Part shown: positions 44,045 to 52,393 of the stretch, piece by piece
How positions within the stretch are numbered: the first letter of the stretch is position 1
How the letters are laid out: each line of letters starts with the position of its first letter
Assembly: GCF_019397265.1 (NCBI RefSeq)
Contig: NZ_CP068985.1
Coordinates: 8,712,501-8,776,500 of the forward strand
Source: Nonomuraea coxensis DSM 45129
GTDB taxonomy: Bacteria; Actinomycetota; Actinomycetes; Streptosporangiales; Streptosporangiaceae
Direction of reading: 5' to 3'
Length of the DNA: 64,000 nt
Translations under genes and position numbers: made by a program
Notes under the pieces: generated by a model
What the model saw: only the letters and a program-made list of their open reading frames with translations
What the model was told of the DNA's origin: nothing
The model's database searches: none

Positions 44045-44305
44045 TCGTCCTCGCCTCCACGGCTGACGGGGTTTGGGGGGCGCTATATGCGCCCAGGGCC
44101 GCTGCCCGGAGGAGCGTGACCCCAGTGCAGCGTACGGCGACAACCGCCCGCAACTGACCATAGCGGCACACACATGCCCTGCGAGTCTCAGGGGCGCCGA
44201 CATCCGGCAACCCGGACGCCCCATAGCCTAATGGCAGTCTCTCCAGACTCCTTACCGGATCTGGCGAAAATTTTGCGAAAGGCATCCGCCCAGGTGCGGA
44301 AGGCT

Positions 44306-44794
44306 TCAGCGAAGATCTTTTACCACCCGCGTTCCCGCCAGGCGGTCGTGCGGGCCGCGCTCCAGCGGCTTGTCCATGAGGATCAGCAGCCCCACCGCGA
44401 ACAGCAGCATTCCGGCCAGGAGATTGACCACCGGAATGCCGATCAGCATGAGCGGGCCGGGATAGACGAGGGCCCGTTTCAGCGCCGCGCCCGACGTCAG
44501 GACCTCAGGGGACAGGCGAATGCGCATGATCGCCTTGCCGAACGTGCGGCCGCCGTGGGAATGGGCCCACCAGTCGTAGGCGGTATAACCGGCTCCGGCG
44601 ACCAGCGCGGCCCCGACACCGGGCAACCGGCCGCCGAACAGCTCCAGCACCCCGACAGTCCGGAAGACACCCCAGAGGGCGATGAACAGAATGTAATAGA
44701 AGACCCCGAGGACGAGCGCTTCAATCAGCCGGGCGCCGAGGCGTTCCCACCATTCCGCCGGCCGCGTGTCCGCTCGCGGCGCCGTCCCGGCCAT
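44306..44794 (-). CDS. RDD-family membrane protein
   Basis: 162 aa with an RDD domain: WWERLGARLIEALVLGVFYYI, YDWWAHSHGGRTFGKAIMRIRL and DKPLERGPHDRLAGTRVV, covering about four helices. RDD proteins are proposed transporters or Na+/H+ antiporter-like; most are unassigned. ATG 44794 has GGAGG just upstream. It is 122 bp downstream of a second RDD gene on the same strand, with a hairpin between them. Confidence 0.85.
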   Translation of the reverse strand: MAGTAPRADTRPAEWWERLGARLIEALVLGVFYYILFIALWGVFRTVGVLELFGGRLPGVGAALVAGAGYTAYDWWAHSHGGRTFGKAIMRIRLSPEVLTSGAALKRALVYPGPLMLIGIPVVNLLAGMLLFAVGLLILMDKPLERGPHDRLAGTRVVKDLR

Positions 44795-44873
44795 AACCTC
44801 CACCTCGCGTCGTCGGCGGCCCCGAATGGGTGCGGGTGTCACCATTTTGGTACGGCCCGGCGGGCAAAACATA

Positions 44874-44896
44874 GGGGCCGGCGGTAAGCCGGCCCC
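44874..44896 (-). terminator. Hairpin terminator between the two RDD genes
   Basis: GGGGCCGGC at 44874-44882 pairs perfectly with GCCGGCCCC at 44888-44896 around a 5-nt loop, followed on the minus strand by TATGTTTTG; 20 bp after the upstream RDD gene's stop. Confidence 0.8.
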
Positions 44897-44916
44897 TGTG
44901 TTCACGCCCGCGCGGA

Positions 44917-46284
44917 CTACTTGATCTTCACGACCACCGTGCGCGCGAACTTGTCGGCGAACGTCTGCTGCAACGGCTTGTCCCAGAGCTGGGAGGCGCC
45001 GTTCAGGCCCACGCCCGCGTAGGCGAAGACCCAGCCGAGCAGCGGGATGGCGTTGAGCACCCACCAGCCCCACGTGCCGCCGGCCCGCTTGAGCGCGGCG
45101 TCGTTCGGCAGGCCCTTGGGGGGCATGGGCTGCCCGACGAGGACGACCTTGATGCCCATCACCATCTTGCCGACGGTCTGGCCGCTCATCTTCAACAGGA
45201 AGAAGTCGTAGGCCACCCAGAGGGCCGCCGCGATGATCGACGACAGGATGCCGACGAGGAACGACGAGGCGAAGCCGGTGGTGGTGCCGCTCTGCGAGCT
45301 GTAGGTCGCCACGAAGAAGATGCCGAGGATCAGGCCCACGACGAGGTTGATGACGAACAGGATGACGCCGTCGATCAGCCTGGCCACCAGGCGCTGCCAC
45401 CACTCGGCGAGCGGGGCGGGCGCACCGGGCGGCTGGACGCCGACCGGCTGGCCGTAGCCCGGCTGACCATAGCCCTGCTGGCCGTAACCCTGCTGGCCAT
45501 AGCCTTGCTGGCCGTAACCCTGCTGGCCGTACTGCTGGTCGCCGTACTGCTGACCGTATTGGGGCTGCTGGCCGTAGCCCGGCTGGGACTGGGCCTGCTG
45601 GCCGTAGCCCTGCTGGCCGTAGTCGGGCTGGGACTGCGGCTGCTGGCCGTACTGGGGCTGCTGGCCGTAGCCCTGCTGGCCGTAGTCCGGCTGGGACTGC
45701 GGCTGCTGACCGTAGCCCTGACCGTAGTCGGGCTGGGACTGCGGCTGCTGACCGTACTGCGGCTGCTGGCCGTAGCCGGGCTGGGTGCCGTACTGGCCCG
45801 AGGAGGGCTGCTGGCCGTAGCCGGGCTGGGACTGTGGCTGCTGGCCGTATTGAGGCTGCTGACCGTAGCCGGGCTGGGACTGGGCCTGCTGGCCGTAGCC
45901 CTGGCCGTAGTCCGGCTGGGACTGCGGCTGCTGACCGTATTGAGGCTGCTGGCCGTAGCCCTGCTGCTGGCCGTACTGCGGCTGCTGGCCGTAGCCCTGC
46001 TGCTGCTGGCCGTACTGGGGCTGCTGGCCGTAGCCCTGCTGGCCGTAGTCGGGCTGGGACTGCTGCTGCTGACCGTACTGGGGCTGCTGCTGGCCGTAGC
46101 CCTGCTGCTGCTGGTTGTAGGGGGGCTGGCCGAAGGCGTCGTCCGCGCGGTAGCCGACCACGGTGGCGTCGGGGTCGGGCTCGCCGGGGTGGCGGCCCTG
46201 GTGCTGCTGGCCGTAGGGGGGATTGCCGGGCGCGGAGTTCTCGCCGGATTCGTCCTGTGGATACGGCGGCTGTCCGGTGCTCAC
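44917..46284 (-). CDS. RDD-family membrane protein with a long Q/G/Y-rich low-complexity N terminus
   Basis: 455 aa. Residues from about 40 to 285 are repeats of QGYGQQ, PQYGQQ and SQPDYGQQ, a prion-like low-complexity domain with almost only Gln, Gly, Tyr, Pro and Ser. The C-terminal 170 residues form an RDD membrane domain (LAEWWQRLVARLIDGVILFVINLVVG, AYDFFLLKMSGQTVGKMVMGIKV, LQQTFADKFARTVVV). GTG 46284 has GAGG 7 nt upstream. Such Tyr/Gln repeats can condense or bind surfaces; here they face the cytosol if the RDD topology is usual. Function unknown. Confidence 0.85.
   Translation of the reverse strand: MSTGQPPYPQDESGENSAPGNPPYGQQHQGRHPGEPDPDATVVGYRADDAFGQPPYNQQQQGYGQQQPQYGQQQQSQPDYGQQGYGQQPQYGQQQQGYGQQPQYGQQQGYGQQPQYGQQPQSQPDYGQGYGQQAQSQPGYGQQPQYGQQPQSQPGYGQQPSSGQYGTQPGYGQQPQYGQQPQSQPDYGQGYGQQPQSQPDYGQQGYGQQPQYGQQPQSQPDYGQQGYGQQAQSQPGYGQQPQYGQQYGDQQYGQQGYGQQGYGQQGYGQQGYGQPGYGQPVGVQPPGAPAPLAEWWQRLVARLIDGVILFVINLVVGLILGIFFVATYSSQSGTTTGFASSFLVGILSSIIAAALWVAYDFFLLKMSGQTVGKMVMGIKVVLVGQPMPPKGLPNDAALKRAGGTWGWWVLNAIPLLGWVFAYAGVGLNGASQLWDKPLQQTFADKFARTVVVKIK
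45433..46119. repeat. Degenerate tandem repeats encoding GYGQQ/PQYGQQ units
   Basis: Repeats of 15-42 bp built on GGCTGCTGGCCGTA-type units span about 690 bp of the RDD gene. Near-identical blocks suggest recent expansion and contraction; assemblies may misjudge copy number. Confidence 0.85.
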
Positions 46285-46369
46285 CGTGTCACCTCGCTTC
46301 GCGTGCGCATGTGGCACGTGTCAGGGCACATGCCTGTGCTGCCCAACGTATCGACATAGGTATCAACAA

Positions 46370-46939
46370 TCACCTTTCCAATTGGTCAAGGTCCGCGTCA
46401 CCCGATGTCAGATGGAGCAGCATGCGGGTGTTGCCCAGGGTGTTCGGCTTGACGTGCTCCAGGTCGAGAAACTCGGCCACACCCTCGTCGTACGAGGCCA
46501 GGAGTTCGGCGTAGACCTCGGGTGAGACCGGTGTCCCCTGGATGGGCCGGAACCCGTGCCTGGCGAAGAATTCGATCTCAAAAGTGAGACAGAATACCCG
46601 CCGCAGACCCAGATCCTTGGCCTGCTGGATGAGCGCCTCCACGATCCGGTGGCCGATTCCCATGCCCCGGCACTCCGGATCGACGGCGACCGTGCGGACC
46701 TCGGCGAGATCCTCCCACAGGACGTGCAGGGCGCCGCATCCGGCGACCCGGCCGCCGAGGTCGGCCACCCAGAACTCCTGTACGTCCTCGTACAGCGTCA
46801 CCGTGGTCTTCTCCAGGAGCCGGGGACCCGCGCCCGCGTAGGTGTCGACCAGGCGCCTGATCCCGCGGACGTCGGGCGTGCGGGCACGCCGGACCACCAC
46901 CGCGGTCTCGGGCACTGTCAACTCGGCCACCTGCTCCAT
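46370..46939 (-). CDS. argA: Amino-acid N-acetyltransferase (N-acetylglutamate synthase, GNAT type)
   Basis: 189 aa GNAT protein like the short actinobacterial ArgA (Rv2747 type). N-terminal VVVRRARTPDVRGIRRLVDTYAG, acetyl-CoA loop VAVDPECRGMGIGHRIV and C-terminal IEFFARHGFRPIQGTPVSPEVYAELL match. It makes N-acetylglutamate, the first step of arginine synthesis. It lies 85 bp upstream of the RDD gene on the same strand. ATG 46939 has GGAG close by. Confidence 0.87.
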   Translation of the reverse strand: MEQVAELTVPETAVVVRRARTPDVRGIRRLVDTYAGAGPRLLEKTTVTLYEDVQEFWVADLGGRVAGCGALHVLWEDLAEVRTVAVDPECRGMGIGHRIVEALIQQAKDLGLRRVFCLTFEIEFFARHGFRPIQGTPVSPEVYAELLASYDEGVAEFLDLEHVKPNTLGNTRMLLHLTSGDADLDQLER

Positions 46940-47203
46940 GGCTCTCCAGAGTACAGATGTCATTACGGCTCGGACCTAACTCCCTCAAGCGGCCCCGCTG
47001 CGGGGCCCGCCGCGGTCGTCTCCAGGCCCAGGTCCGGCGTCCGCCGACGCCAGGCAGAACCAAGGGCAAAGAGGACATAAAGTCTCTTCTGTACGCTTGA
47101 TCACGAGATCACCTTGTGACCCTTCAGTTGTGAAACCTCAACAGATCAAGCAGTTCTGGTTGAGCAGGAACCGGGAGTGCATTAGTGTCCAGCGACGACG
47201 TTC

Positions 47204-47358
47204 CCCGCGTGTCGCGCGGGAGCCACGCCCAATTCCCGCAAGGGAAGCCGGGGACCCGCCGATGGCGCCCGCCGCACGCCATCACTGGGGTGAATCCGAA
47301 TCGTTCGGTAGGGCTCCTCCGGCCCGAACCCGTCAGCTAACCCGGTAGGCGTCGAGGA
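47204..47358 (+). promoter_or_regulatory. c-di-AMP riboswitch (ydaO/yuaA class)
   Basis: Conserved blocks of the actinobacterial ydaO class are present: CACGCC-AATTCCCG, GCCGGGGACCC, TGGGGTGAATC, GTAGGG and CCGAACCCGTCAGCTAACC-GGTAGGC (47325-47350), ending about 20 nt before the SD of an NlpC/P60 gene. In Streptomyces these switches shut off resuscitation factors and NlpC/P60 hydrolases when c-di-AMP is high. The 5' edge is approximate. Confidence 0.9.
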
Positions 47359-47371
47359 AGGGAGCTGGTTG

Positions 47372-48415
47372 GTGAAGCGCACGCGCACGCGTGGGGACGA
47401 GAGGACGGCGGGCGGGGACGCCCGCCATCGAGAACGGTTCCGGCGGCCGTTCCGCCTCGGAGCGGCGGCCCTGCTGGCCGGCGCGTTACTGGTGGCCCCC
47501 ATCGCCCCGGCGTCCGCTGAGCCCAAGCCGTCGCTCAAGGAGCTGTCGGACAAGGTCGAGAAGCTGCACGTCGAGATCGAGACGCTCACGGAGCAGTACA
47601 ACGGCCAGCGGGAGAAGTACAAAACCGCCAAGAAGGCTTCGGACGCCGCGCAGAGGACCCTGGCCGACAGCCAGGCCGATCTCGCCGCCAAGCGCGCCAA
47701 GGCCGTCATGCTCGCCCAGAACGCCTACATCACCGGCGGGCTCAACCGTTCCCTCGCTTTCATGCAGTCCGACGACCCGGAGGAGTTCCTCGACCGGGCG
47801 GCGACCACGCACGCGCTGGAGACGCAGCAGAGCGAGGAGGTCAACCAGCTCCTCAAGGCCATGGACGCGGCCACCCGCGCCGAGGCCGGCGCCAAGGCCC
47901 GCATGGAGGAGCTGCGCGAGATCGTCGCCGACCTCGACGCCAAGCGCGACAAGATCACCTCACTGATCACGAGGACCGAGAGCAGCCTCTTCCGCCGCGC
48001 CCTCGGCGAGGCCGGGCGGCCCGGCACCCGCGCTGTACGGGTCAACCTGCCGATCCCCGGCACCGGCAAGGCCGCGGCGGCCGCCAGGTGGGCGCTCACG
48101 CAGCAGCTCAAGCCGTACGTGTGGGGCGCGGAAGGCCCCAACTCCTACGACTGCTCCGGCCTGGTCATGGCCGCCTTCCAGCGCGTCGGCATCTCCCTGC
48201 CGCACTACACCGGCGACCAGTGGACCGCGGGCCGGCACATCTCACGCGAGGAGATGCGCCCCGGCGACCTGGTCTTCTTCTACAGCGACCTGCATCACGT
48301 CGGCATCTACATCGGCGGCGGCATGATGGTGCACGCCCCGCGCACCGGCGACGTCGTACGGGTGGCCGCGCTCGGCAACCGGCCCTTCGCGGGCGCGGTG
48401 CGCATCGCCGACTGA
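47372..48415 (+). CDS. Secreted NlpC/P60 hydrolase with coiled-coil domain (RipA-like)
   Basis: 347 aa. Signal peptide (residues 25-49, ASA-E), a long coiled coil (56-210; LSDKVEKLHVEIETLTEQYNGQ...), then an NlpC/P60 domain with Cys261 (YDCSGLVMAAFQ), His in LHHVGIYIG and HAPRTG. This is the RipA/SCO layout of cell-wall endopeptidases that cut D-Glu-mDAP bonds in sporulation and hyphal growth. GTG 47372 has GGAAGGGAG upstream. Expression is set by the upstream c-di-AMP riboswitch. Confidence 0.93.
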   Translation: MKRTRTRGDERTAGGDARHRERFRRPFRLGAAALLAGALLVAPIAPASAEPKPSLKELSDKVEKLHVEIETLTEQYNGQREKYKTAKKASDAAQRTLADSQADLAAKRAKAVMLAQNAYITGGLNRSLAFMQSDDPEEFLDRAATTHALETQQSEEVNQLLKAMDAATRAEAGAKARMEELREIVADLDAKRDKITSLITRTESSLFRRALGEAGRPGTRAVRVNLPIPGTGKAAAAARWALTQQLKPYVWGAEGPNSYDCSGLVMAAFQRVGISLPHYTGDQWTAGRHISREEMRPGDLVFFYSDLHHVGIYIGGGMMVHAPRTGDVVRVAALGNRPFAGAVRIAD

Positions 48416-48456
48416 GCCGGCTGAGCTGACTGAGCCGACTGAGCCGGCTGAGCCGA
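48412..48456. repeat. Five 9-bp tandem repeats spanning the NlpC/P60 stop codon
   Basis: CTGAGCCGG, CTGAGCTGA, CTGAGCCGA, CTGAGCCGG and CTGAGCCGA follow one another; the first TGA is the gene's stop. Every unit contains in-frame TGA, so repeat changes keep termination. Confidence 0.85.
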
Positions 48457-48491
48457 CCGGCCACCCCGCCGGGCACAGGCGTGTCGTCAGA

Positions 48492-48704
48492 TCAGATGAG
48501 CTGGCGGCGCGCCGCCCAGGCGACGGCCTCGATGGCCGTCGCGACGCCGATGCGATCACAGATGCCGCGCAGTCTCCGGCGTACGGTGCGCCCGCTGATG
48601 TCCAGACGTCTCCCCACCCGGTCCACCGTGACGCCCTTGGCCAGCTCGCCGAGTAAAGCCAGATCCGCGTGGCTCAGCTCAACGCCTTCAGTGAGCACTT
48701 CCAT
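48492..48704 (-). CDS. Stand-alone LuxR-type helix-turn-helix protein
   Basis: 70 aa containing only a LuxR/GerE-like DNA-binding domain (LSHADLALLGELAKGVTVDRVGRRLDISGRTVRRRLRGICDRIGVATAIEAVAWAARRQLI). There is no receiver or sensor part. ATG 48704 has GGAGGG 7 nt upstream; the frame extends to 48866 but the SD favours the short form. Orphan LuxR HTH proteins of this size occur in actinomycetes; the target is unknown. Confidence 0.8.
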   Translation of the reverse strand: MEVLTEGVELSHADLALLGELAKGVTVDRVGRRLDISGRTVRRRLRGICDRIGVATAIEAVAWAARRQLI

Positions 48705-48891
48705 CGGGAGCCCTCCCCCCCAACAGCAGAATGTGGACCTCACAACGCGCCAAAGCCGCTCGTCTCGCAGAAGGTAAACGCATCTCCGAAAGGTCGTCAA
48801 GCGTGATAAACCCCGCCCTTGACGAGCGCTATTGACATGATCGCCCATATGTGACGTACTCGCCATATGCCGACCGGATGCTGGACGCGCG

Positions 48892-50178
48892 ATGACCGAT
48901 GTCGTTGATCAGCCCGGGGGCGGCCCTCCCTCCCCCTCGGGTCCGGCGGACGTTCTGGGTTTTGATCCCGCGGATCCCGGTTTTCTGGATGATCCCTATG
49001 CGCGTTACCACGCACTGCGCGAGCGCGGGCCGATCTTCCGTACGCCCGCCGGGCTGTTCGTCCTGACCGGTCACGAACTGTGCGGCGCCATGCTCCGCGA
49101 CCCCCGCTTCGGGCACGGCCCGAATCCTGTCAATCGCGTCAATCCAGGTCAGCCCGTCGAGTCATTTCTGCGTATGGATCCGCCCGATCACACCCGGTTA
49201 CGCGGTCTGGTCAGCAGGGCGTTCACGCCCCGCATGGTCGAGCGGCTGCGCCCGCGCGTCGAGGCCGTCACCGCCGGGCTGATCGCCGCGCTGCCGGAGG
49301 AGGGCGACCTGGTTTCCGGCTTCGCGTACCCGCTGCCGGTCAGGGTGATCTGCGAGATGCTGGGCGTCCCGCCGGAAGATCACGAGCGCTTCCAGGGCTG
49401 GAGCGAGACGGCCGCCCGCAGCCTTGACCCGATGCTTACAGAGGATCTGATAGCGGAAAGCGGCCGGTCCGGAAGGGAGTTTCGCGACTATTTCCGTGAC
49501 CTCCTGGAGCTCCGGCGCCGGCGGCCCGGCGACGATCTGCTGAGCGCCCTCGTCCGGGTGGAGGAGCTGACCGAGGGCGAGCTGCTGGCCACCTGCGTGC
49601 TGCTGCTCGTGGCCGGCCACGAGACGACCGTCAACCTCATCGCCAACGGAGTGCTCGCCCTGGTCCGTCACGACCTGCTCAGGCACGCCGCCGAGCGGCC
49701 CCGGCCGGTCGTCGAGGAGGTGCTGCGCTACGACCCGCCGGTCCAGCTCACCGGGCGGGTGGCGCTGCGCGACGCCGAGCTCGGCGGGACGCCGGTGCCC
49801 GCGGGCACGGCCGTGGTCGCGCTGATCGGCGCGGCCAACCGCGACCCCGCGGCCTTCCCCGACCCCGACCGCTTCGACCTCGATCGTTTCGATCCCCATC
49901 GTCCAGACCCTGGCCGGTTCGATCCGGGCCGGTTCGACCCCGGCCGGTTCGACCCCGGCCGGTTCGACGTGGCGCGCGAGCCGGGGCGGCATCTCGCCTT
50001 CGGGCTCGGCATCCACTTCTGTCTCGGGGCGACCCTGGCCAGGATGGAGGGCGAGATCGCGCTCGCCGCGCTGGCCGCCGCGGCGCCCAGGATGGAGCTG
50101 CTGGATCCGGCGCCGCCGTACAGGCCGAACCTGGTGCTGCGGGGGCTCGCGAAGCTCCCTGTGCGGCTCAACCGCTGA
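48892..50178 (+). CDS. Cytochrome P450 with a repeat insertion
   Basis: 428 aa P450 of the CYP105/107-like bacterial type. I-helix VAGHETTVN, ExxR EEVLRYDPP and heme loop FGLGIHFCLGATLAR. Between DPDRFD and VAREPGRHLAFG, where relatives have a few residues, there is a run of four PGRFD repeats, near the meander before the heme loop. It would hydroxylate a small molecule; redox partners are not adjacent. It stands alone, convergent with lysS. Confidence 0.9.
   Translation: MTDVVDQPGGGPPSPSGPADVLGFDPADPGFLDDPYARYHALRERGPIFRTPAGLFVLTGHELCGAMLRDPRFGHGPNPVNRVNPGQPVESFLRMDPPDHTRLRGLVSRAFTPRMVERLRPRVEAVTAGLIAALPEEGDLVSGFAYPLPVRVICEMLGVPPEDHERFQGWSETAARSLDPMLTEDLIAESGRSGREFRDYFRDLLELRRRRPGDDLLSALVRVEELTEGELLATCVLLLVAGHETTVNLIANGVLALVRHDLLRHAAERPRPVVEEVLRYDPPVQLTGRVALRDAELGGTPVPAGTAVVALIGAANRDPAAFPDPDRFDLDRFDPHRPDPGRFDPGRFDPGRFDPGRFDVAREPGRHLAFGLGIHFCLGATLARMEGEIALAALAAAAPRMELLDPAPPYRPNLVLRGLAKLPVRLNR
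49909..49968. repeat. Four 15-bp in-frame repeats in the P450 gene
   Basis: Units 49909-49923, 49924-49938, 49939-49953 and 49954-49968 each encode PGRFD; the last two are identical. Copy change would keep the reading frame. Confidence 0.9.
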
Positions 50179-50206
50179 AGGACCGGGCCCGGCCAGGGCC
50201 CGGTCG

Positions 50207-51688
50207 TCAGTGGGTGGGCTTGACCAGCGGGAACAGGATGGTCTCGCGGATGTTCCTGCCGGTGAACGCCATGATCATCCGGTCGATGCCCGCGCCCATG
50301 CCCCCCGTCGGCGGCATGCCGTACTCGAGGGCGGTCAGGAAGTCCTCGTCGAGCTGCATCGCCTCGGGGTCGCCCCCGGCGGCCAGCAGCGACTGCTCCA
50401 CCAGCCGGTGCCGCTGGTCGATCGGGTCGATGAGCTCGGAGTAGGCCGTGCCCAGCTCGGTGCCGAAGCCGATGAGGTCCCACTTCTCGGTGAGCAGCGG
50501 GTTGTCGCGGTGGAGGCGGGCCAGCGGCGAGGTCTCCAGCGGATAGTCCATGACGAACGTCGGCTGCACCAGCGTGTGCTCCACCAGCTCCTCGAACAGC
50601 TCCTGGACGAGCTTGCCCGACCCCCACTTCGGGTCCCAGTGGACCTCGCGCCGGTCGGCGATCTTGCGCAGCTCCTCCAGCGTGGTGGAGGTGGTGATCT
50701 CCTCGCCGACGGCCTCGGAGACCAGGCCGTAGAGCGTCGCCCGGGGCCACTCGGCCAGGCCGAGGTCGATCTCGACGCCGTCGTGCACGACGACCGTGGT
50801 GTCCAGGGCGGCCACGACGGCCTTCTGGTACATCCGCTGCGTCAGGTCCGCCATGTCGTGGTAGTCGAGGTAGGTGCCGTACGCCTCGATCATGGTGAAC
50901 TCGGGGTTGTGCGTCGAGTCGGCGCCCTCGTTGCGGAAGTTGCGGTTGATCTCGAAGACCTTCTCGACGCCCCCGACCACGAGCCGCTTGAGATAGAGCT
51001 CGATCGCGATGCGCAGATAGAGCTCCATGTCGTAGGCGTTGATGTGGGTGCGGAAGGGCCGGGCCGCCGCGCCGCCGTGGATCGGCTGCAGCATCGGCGT
51101 CTCGACCTCGAGGTAGCCCTCCTCGTGCCAGAAGTCGCGGACCGCGCGCACGGTGGCGCTGCGCACCCGGGCCATCTTCCTGGCCTCGTCGTTGACGATG
51201 AGGTCGACGTAGCGCTGGCGGACGCGGGCCTCGGGGTCGGTCAGGCCGACGTGCTTCTCCGGCAGCGGCCGCAGGCATTTGGAGGTGATCTGCCAGTCGT
51301 CGGCGAGCACGGACAGCTCGCCCCGCCGCGAGGTGATGACCTCGCCGGTGATGCCGACGTGGTCGCCGAGGTCGACGTCACGCTTCCAGCGGGCCAGCGA
51401 CTCCTCGCCGACCCGGTCGAGGGAGATCATCACCTGCAGGTCGGCCTCGCCGTCGCGCAGGGTGGCGAAGCAGAGCTTCCCGCCGACGCGGCTCAGCATG
51501 ACGCGGCCGGCCACCGAGACGCTCTCGCCGGTGGCGGTGTCGGGCTCCAGGCCCTGGTATTTCTCCCTGACCTCGGCGTTGGTCGCCGTACGGGGGAAAT
51601 TGACCGGGTAAGGATCGACGCCCTCGCTGCGAAGGCGGTCGAGCTTCTCCCTCCGGATCCGCATCTGCTCGGGAAGTTCTTCGCTCAC
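50207..51688 (-). CDS. lysS: Lysyl-tRNA synthetase, class II
   Basis: 493 aa. OB-fold anticodon domain (VSVAGRVMLSRVGGKLCFATLRD) and class II core with motif 1-3 regions: ETPMLQPIHGGAAARPF, FEINRNFRNEGADSTHNPEF and GMGAGIDRMIMAFTG. It charges tRNA-Lys. GTG 51688 lies 8 nt after TACGCT, so a leaderless start is possible. In related genomes lysS sits in this neighbourhood with coaX, nad and pan genes and lsr2. Confidence 0.97.
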   Translation of the reverse strand: MSEELPEQMRIRREKLDRLRSEGVDPYPVNFPRTATNAEVREKYQGLEPDTATGESVSVAGRVMLSRVGGKLCFATLRDGEADLQVMISLDRVGEESLARWKRDVDLGDHVGITGEVITSRRGELSVLADDWQITSKCLRPLPEKHVGLTDPEARVRQRYVDLIVNDEARKMARVRSATVRAVRDFWHEEGYLEVETPMLQPIHGGAAARPFRTHINAYDMELYLRIAIELYLKRLVVGGVEKVFEINRNFRNEGADSTHNPEFTMIEAYGTYLDYHDMADLTQRMYQKAVVAALDTTVVVHDGVEIDLGLAEWPRATLYGLVSEAVGEEITTSTTLEELRKIADRREVHWDPKWGSGKLVQELFEELVEHTLVQPTFVMDYPLETSPLARLHRDNPLLTEKWDLIGFGTELGTAYSELIDPIDQRHRLVEQSLLAAGGDPEAMQLDEDFLTALEYGMPPTGGMGAGIDRMIMAFTGRNIRETILFPLVKPTH

Positions 51689-51834
51689 AGCACTAAAGCG
51701 TAGGGGATATGGCGAACTGCAAGAGCTCGTCGGTCCGTTGCAGGGTGCCTGCAAGAGGGCTCTTTTATCAATGACTCACGAGCTCAGGGGGGAGCCGGCA
51801 GGGAGCCGGCCCAGGGGAGCTCCAGGAGAGAGAA

Positions 51835-52314
51835 ATGTTCAAGAAGCTCGCGATCGGCACCCTCGCCGCCGCCGCCACCACCGCCGTCGCCCTGTCGATG
51901 CCCGCCGCCGCCTTCGCCTCCTCGCCCCACGCCGACGACTACTCCTCGCACTGGGGCCCGGTGTACGCCAAGAACTACCAGGCCAAGGCCGAGGGCCGCG
52001 TCGACGTCAACTGGGACCACGACGGCGAGTCGAACGAGGTCCACGTGCGCGGCAAGCTCTGGGACCGCGACAACCGCAGCTACAACGAGGGCGGCAAGTG
52101 CGCGTACGTGCGGTTCCAGTCCGAGGACTTCGACGGCGACTGGTCGCCGGTCTACTGGAAGAAGTACTGCGGCTACCCCAGCTTCCAGCGCTTCCACTTC
52201 GAGGAGAACGACGTCCAGACCCTGCGGGTGCAGGTCTGCCAGATCGGCCCGTACAGCAAGTACCCGACCAAGTGCGGCCGCTGGGACTACATCTACACCG
52301 CCGAGAGCGAGTAG
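51835..52314 (+). CDS. Small secreted protein with four cysteines
   Basis: 159 aa. Signal peptide (MFKKLAIGTLAAAATTAVALS, AFA-S), then a 130-residue Trp/Tyr-rich mature domain (DYSSHWGPVYAKNYQAKAEGRVDV, GDWSPVYWKKYCGYP) with four Cys, enough for two disulfides. GGAGAGAG before ATG 51835. It resembles actinomycete secreted hypotheticals with two SHWGPVY/DWSPVYWKKY-like motifs. Function unknown. Confidence 0.78.
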   Translation: MFKKLAIGTLAAAATTAVALSMPAAAFASSPHADDYSSHWGPVYAKNYQAKAEGRVDVNWDHDGESNEVHVRGKLWDRDNRSYNEGGKCAYVRFQSEDFDGDWSPVYWKKYCGYPSFQRFHFEENDVQTLRVQVCQIGPYSKYPTKCGRWDYIYTAESE

Positions 52315-52348
52315 TGACACCGGAGCTCGCGCCCGGACACCAAGAACC

Positions 52349-52385
52349 GCGGGCGGCCCCCTCACCCGAGCGGGGGGCCGCCCGC
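52349..52385. terminator. Bidirectional terminator between the secreted protein and coaX genes
   Basis: A perfect 13-bp stem (GCGGGCGGCCCCC / GGGGGCCGCCCGC) with an 11-nt loop lies 35 bp after one stop codon and 9 bp from the other. Confidence 0.85.
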
Positions 52386-52393
52386 TTCCTGTG

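Noticed and set aside
44221..44260. tRNA-like ATAGCCTAATGGCAG stretch
   Set aside because: It resembles a D-arm, but there is no GGTTCGA T-loop and no matching acceptor stem on either strand.
45433..46119. CRISPR-like repeat array
   Set aside because: The repeats are in frame, encode GYGQQ-type units and lack unique spacers.
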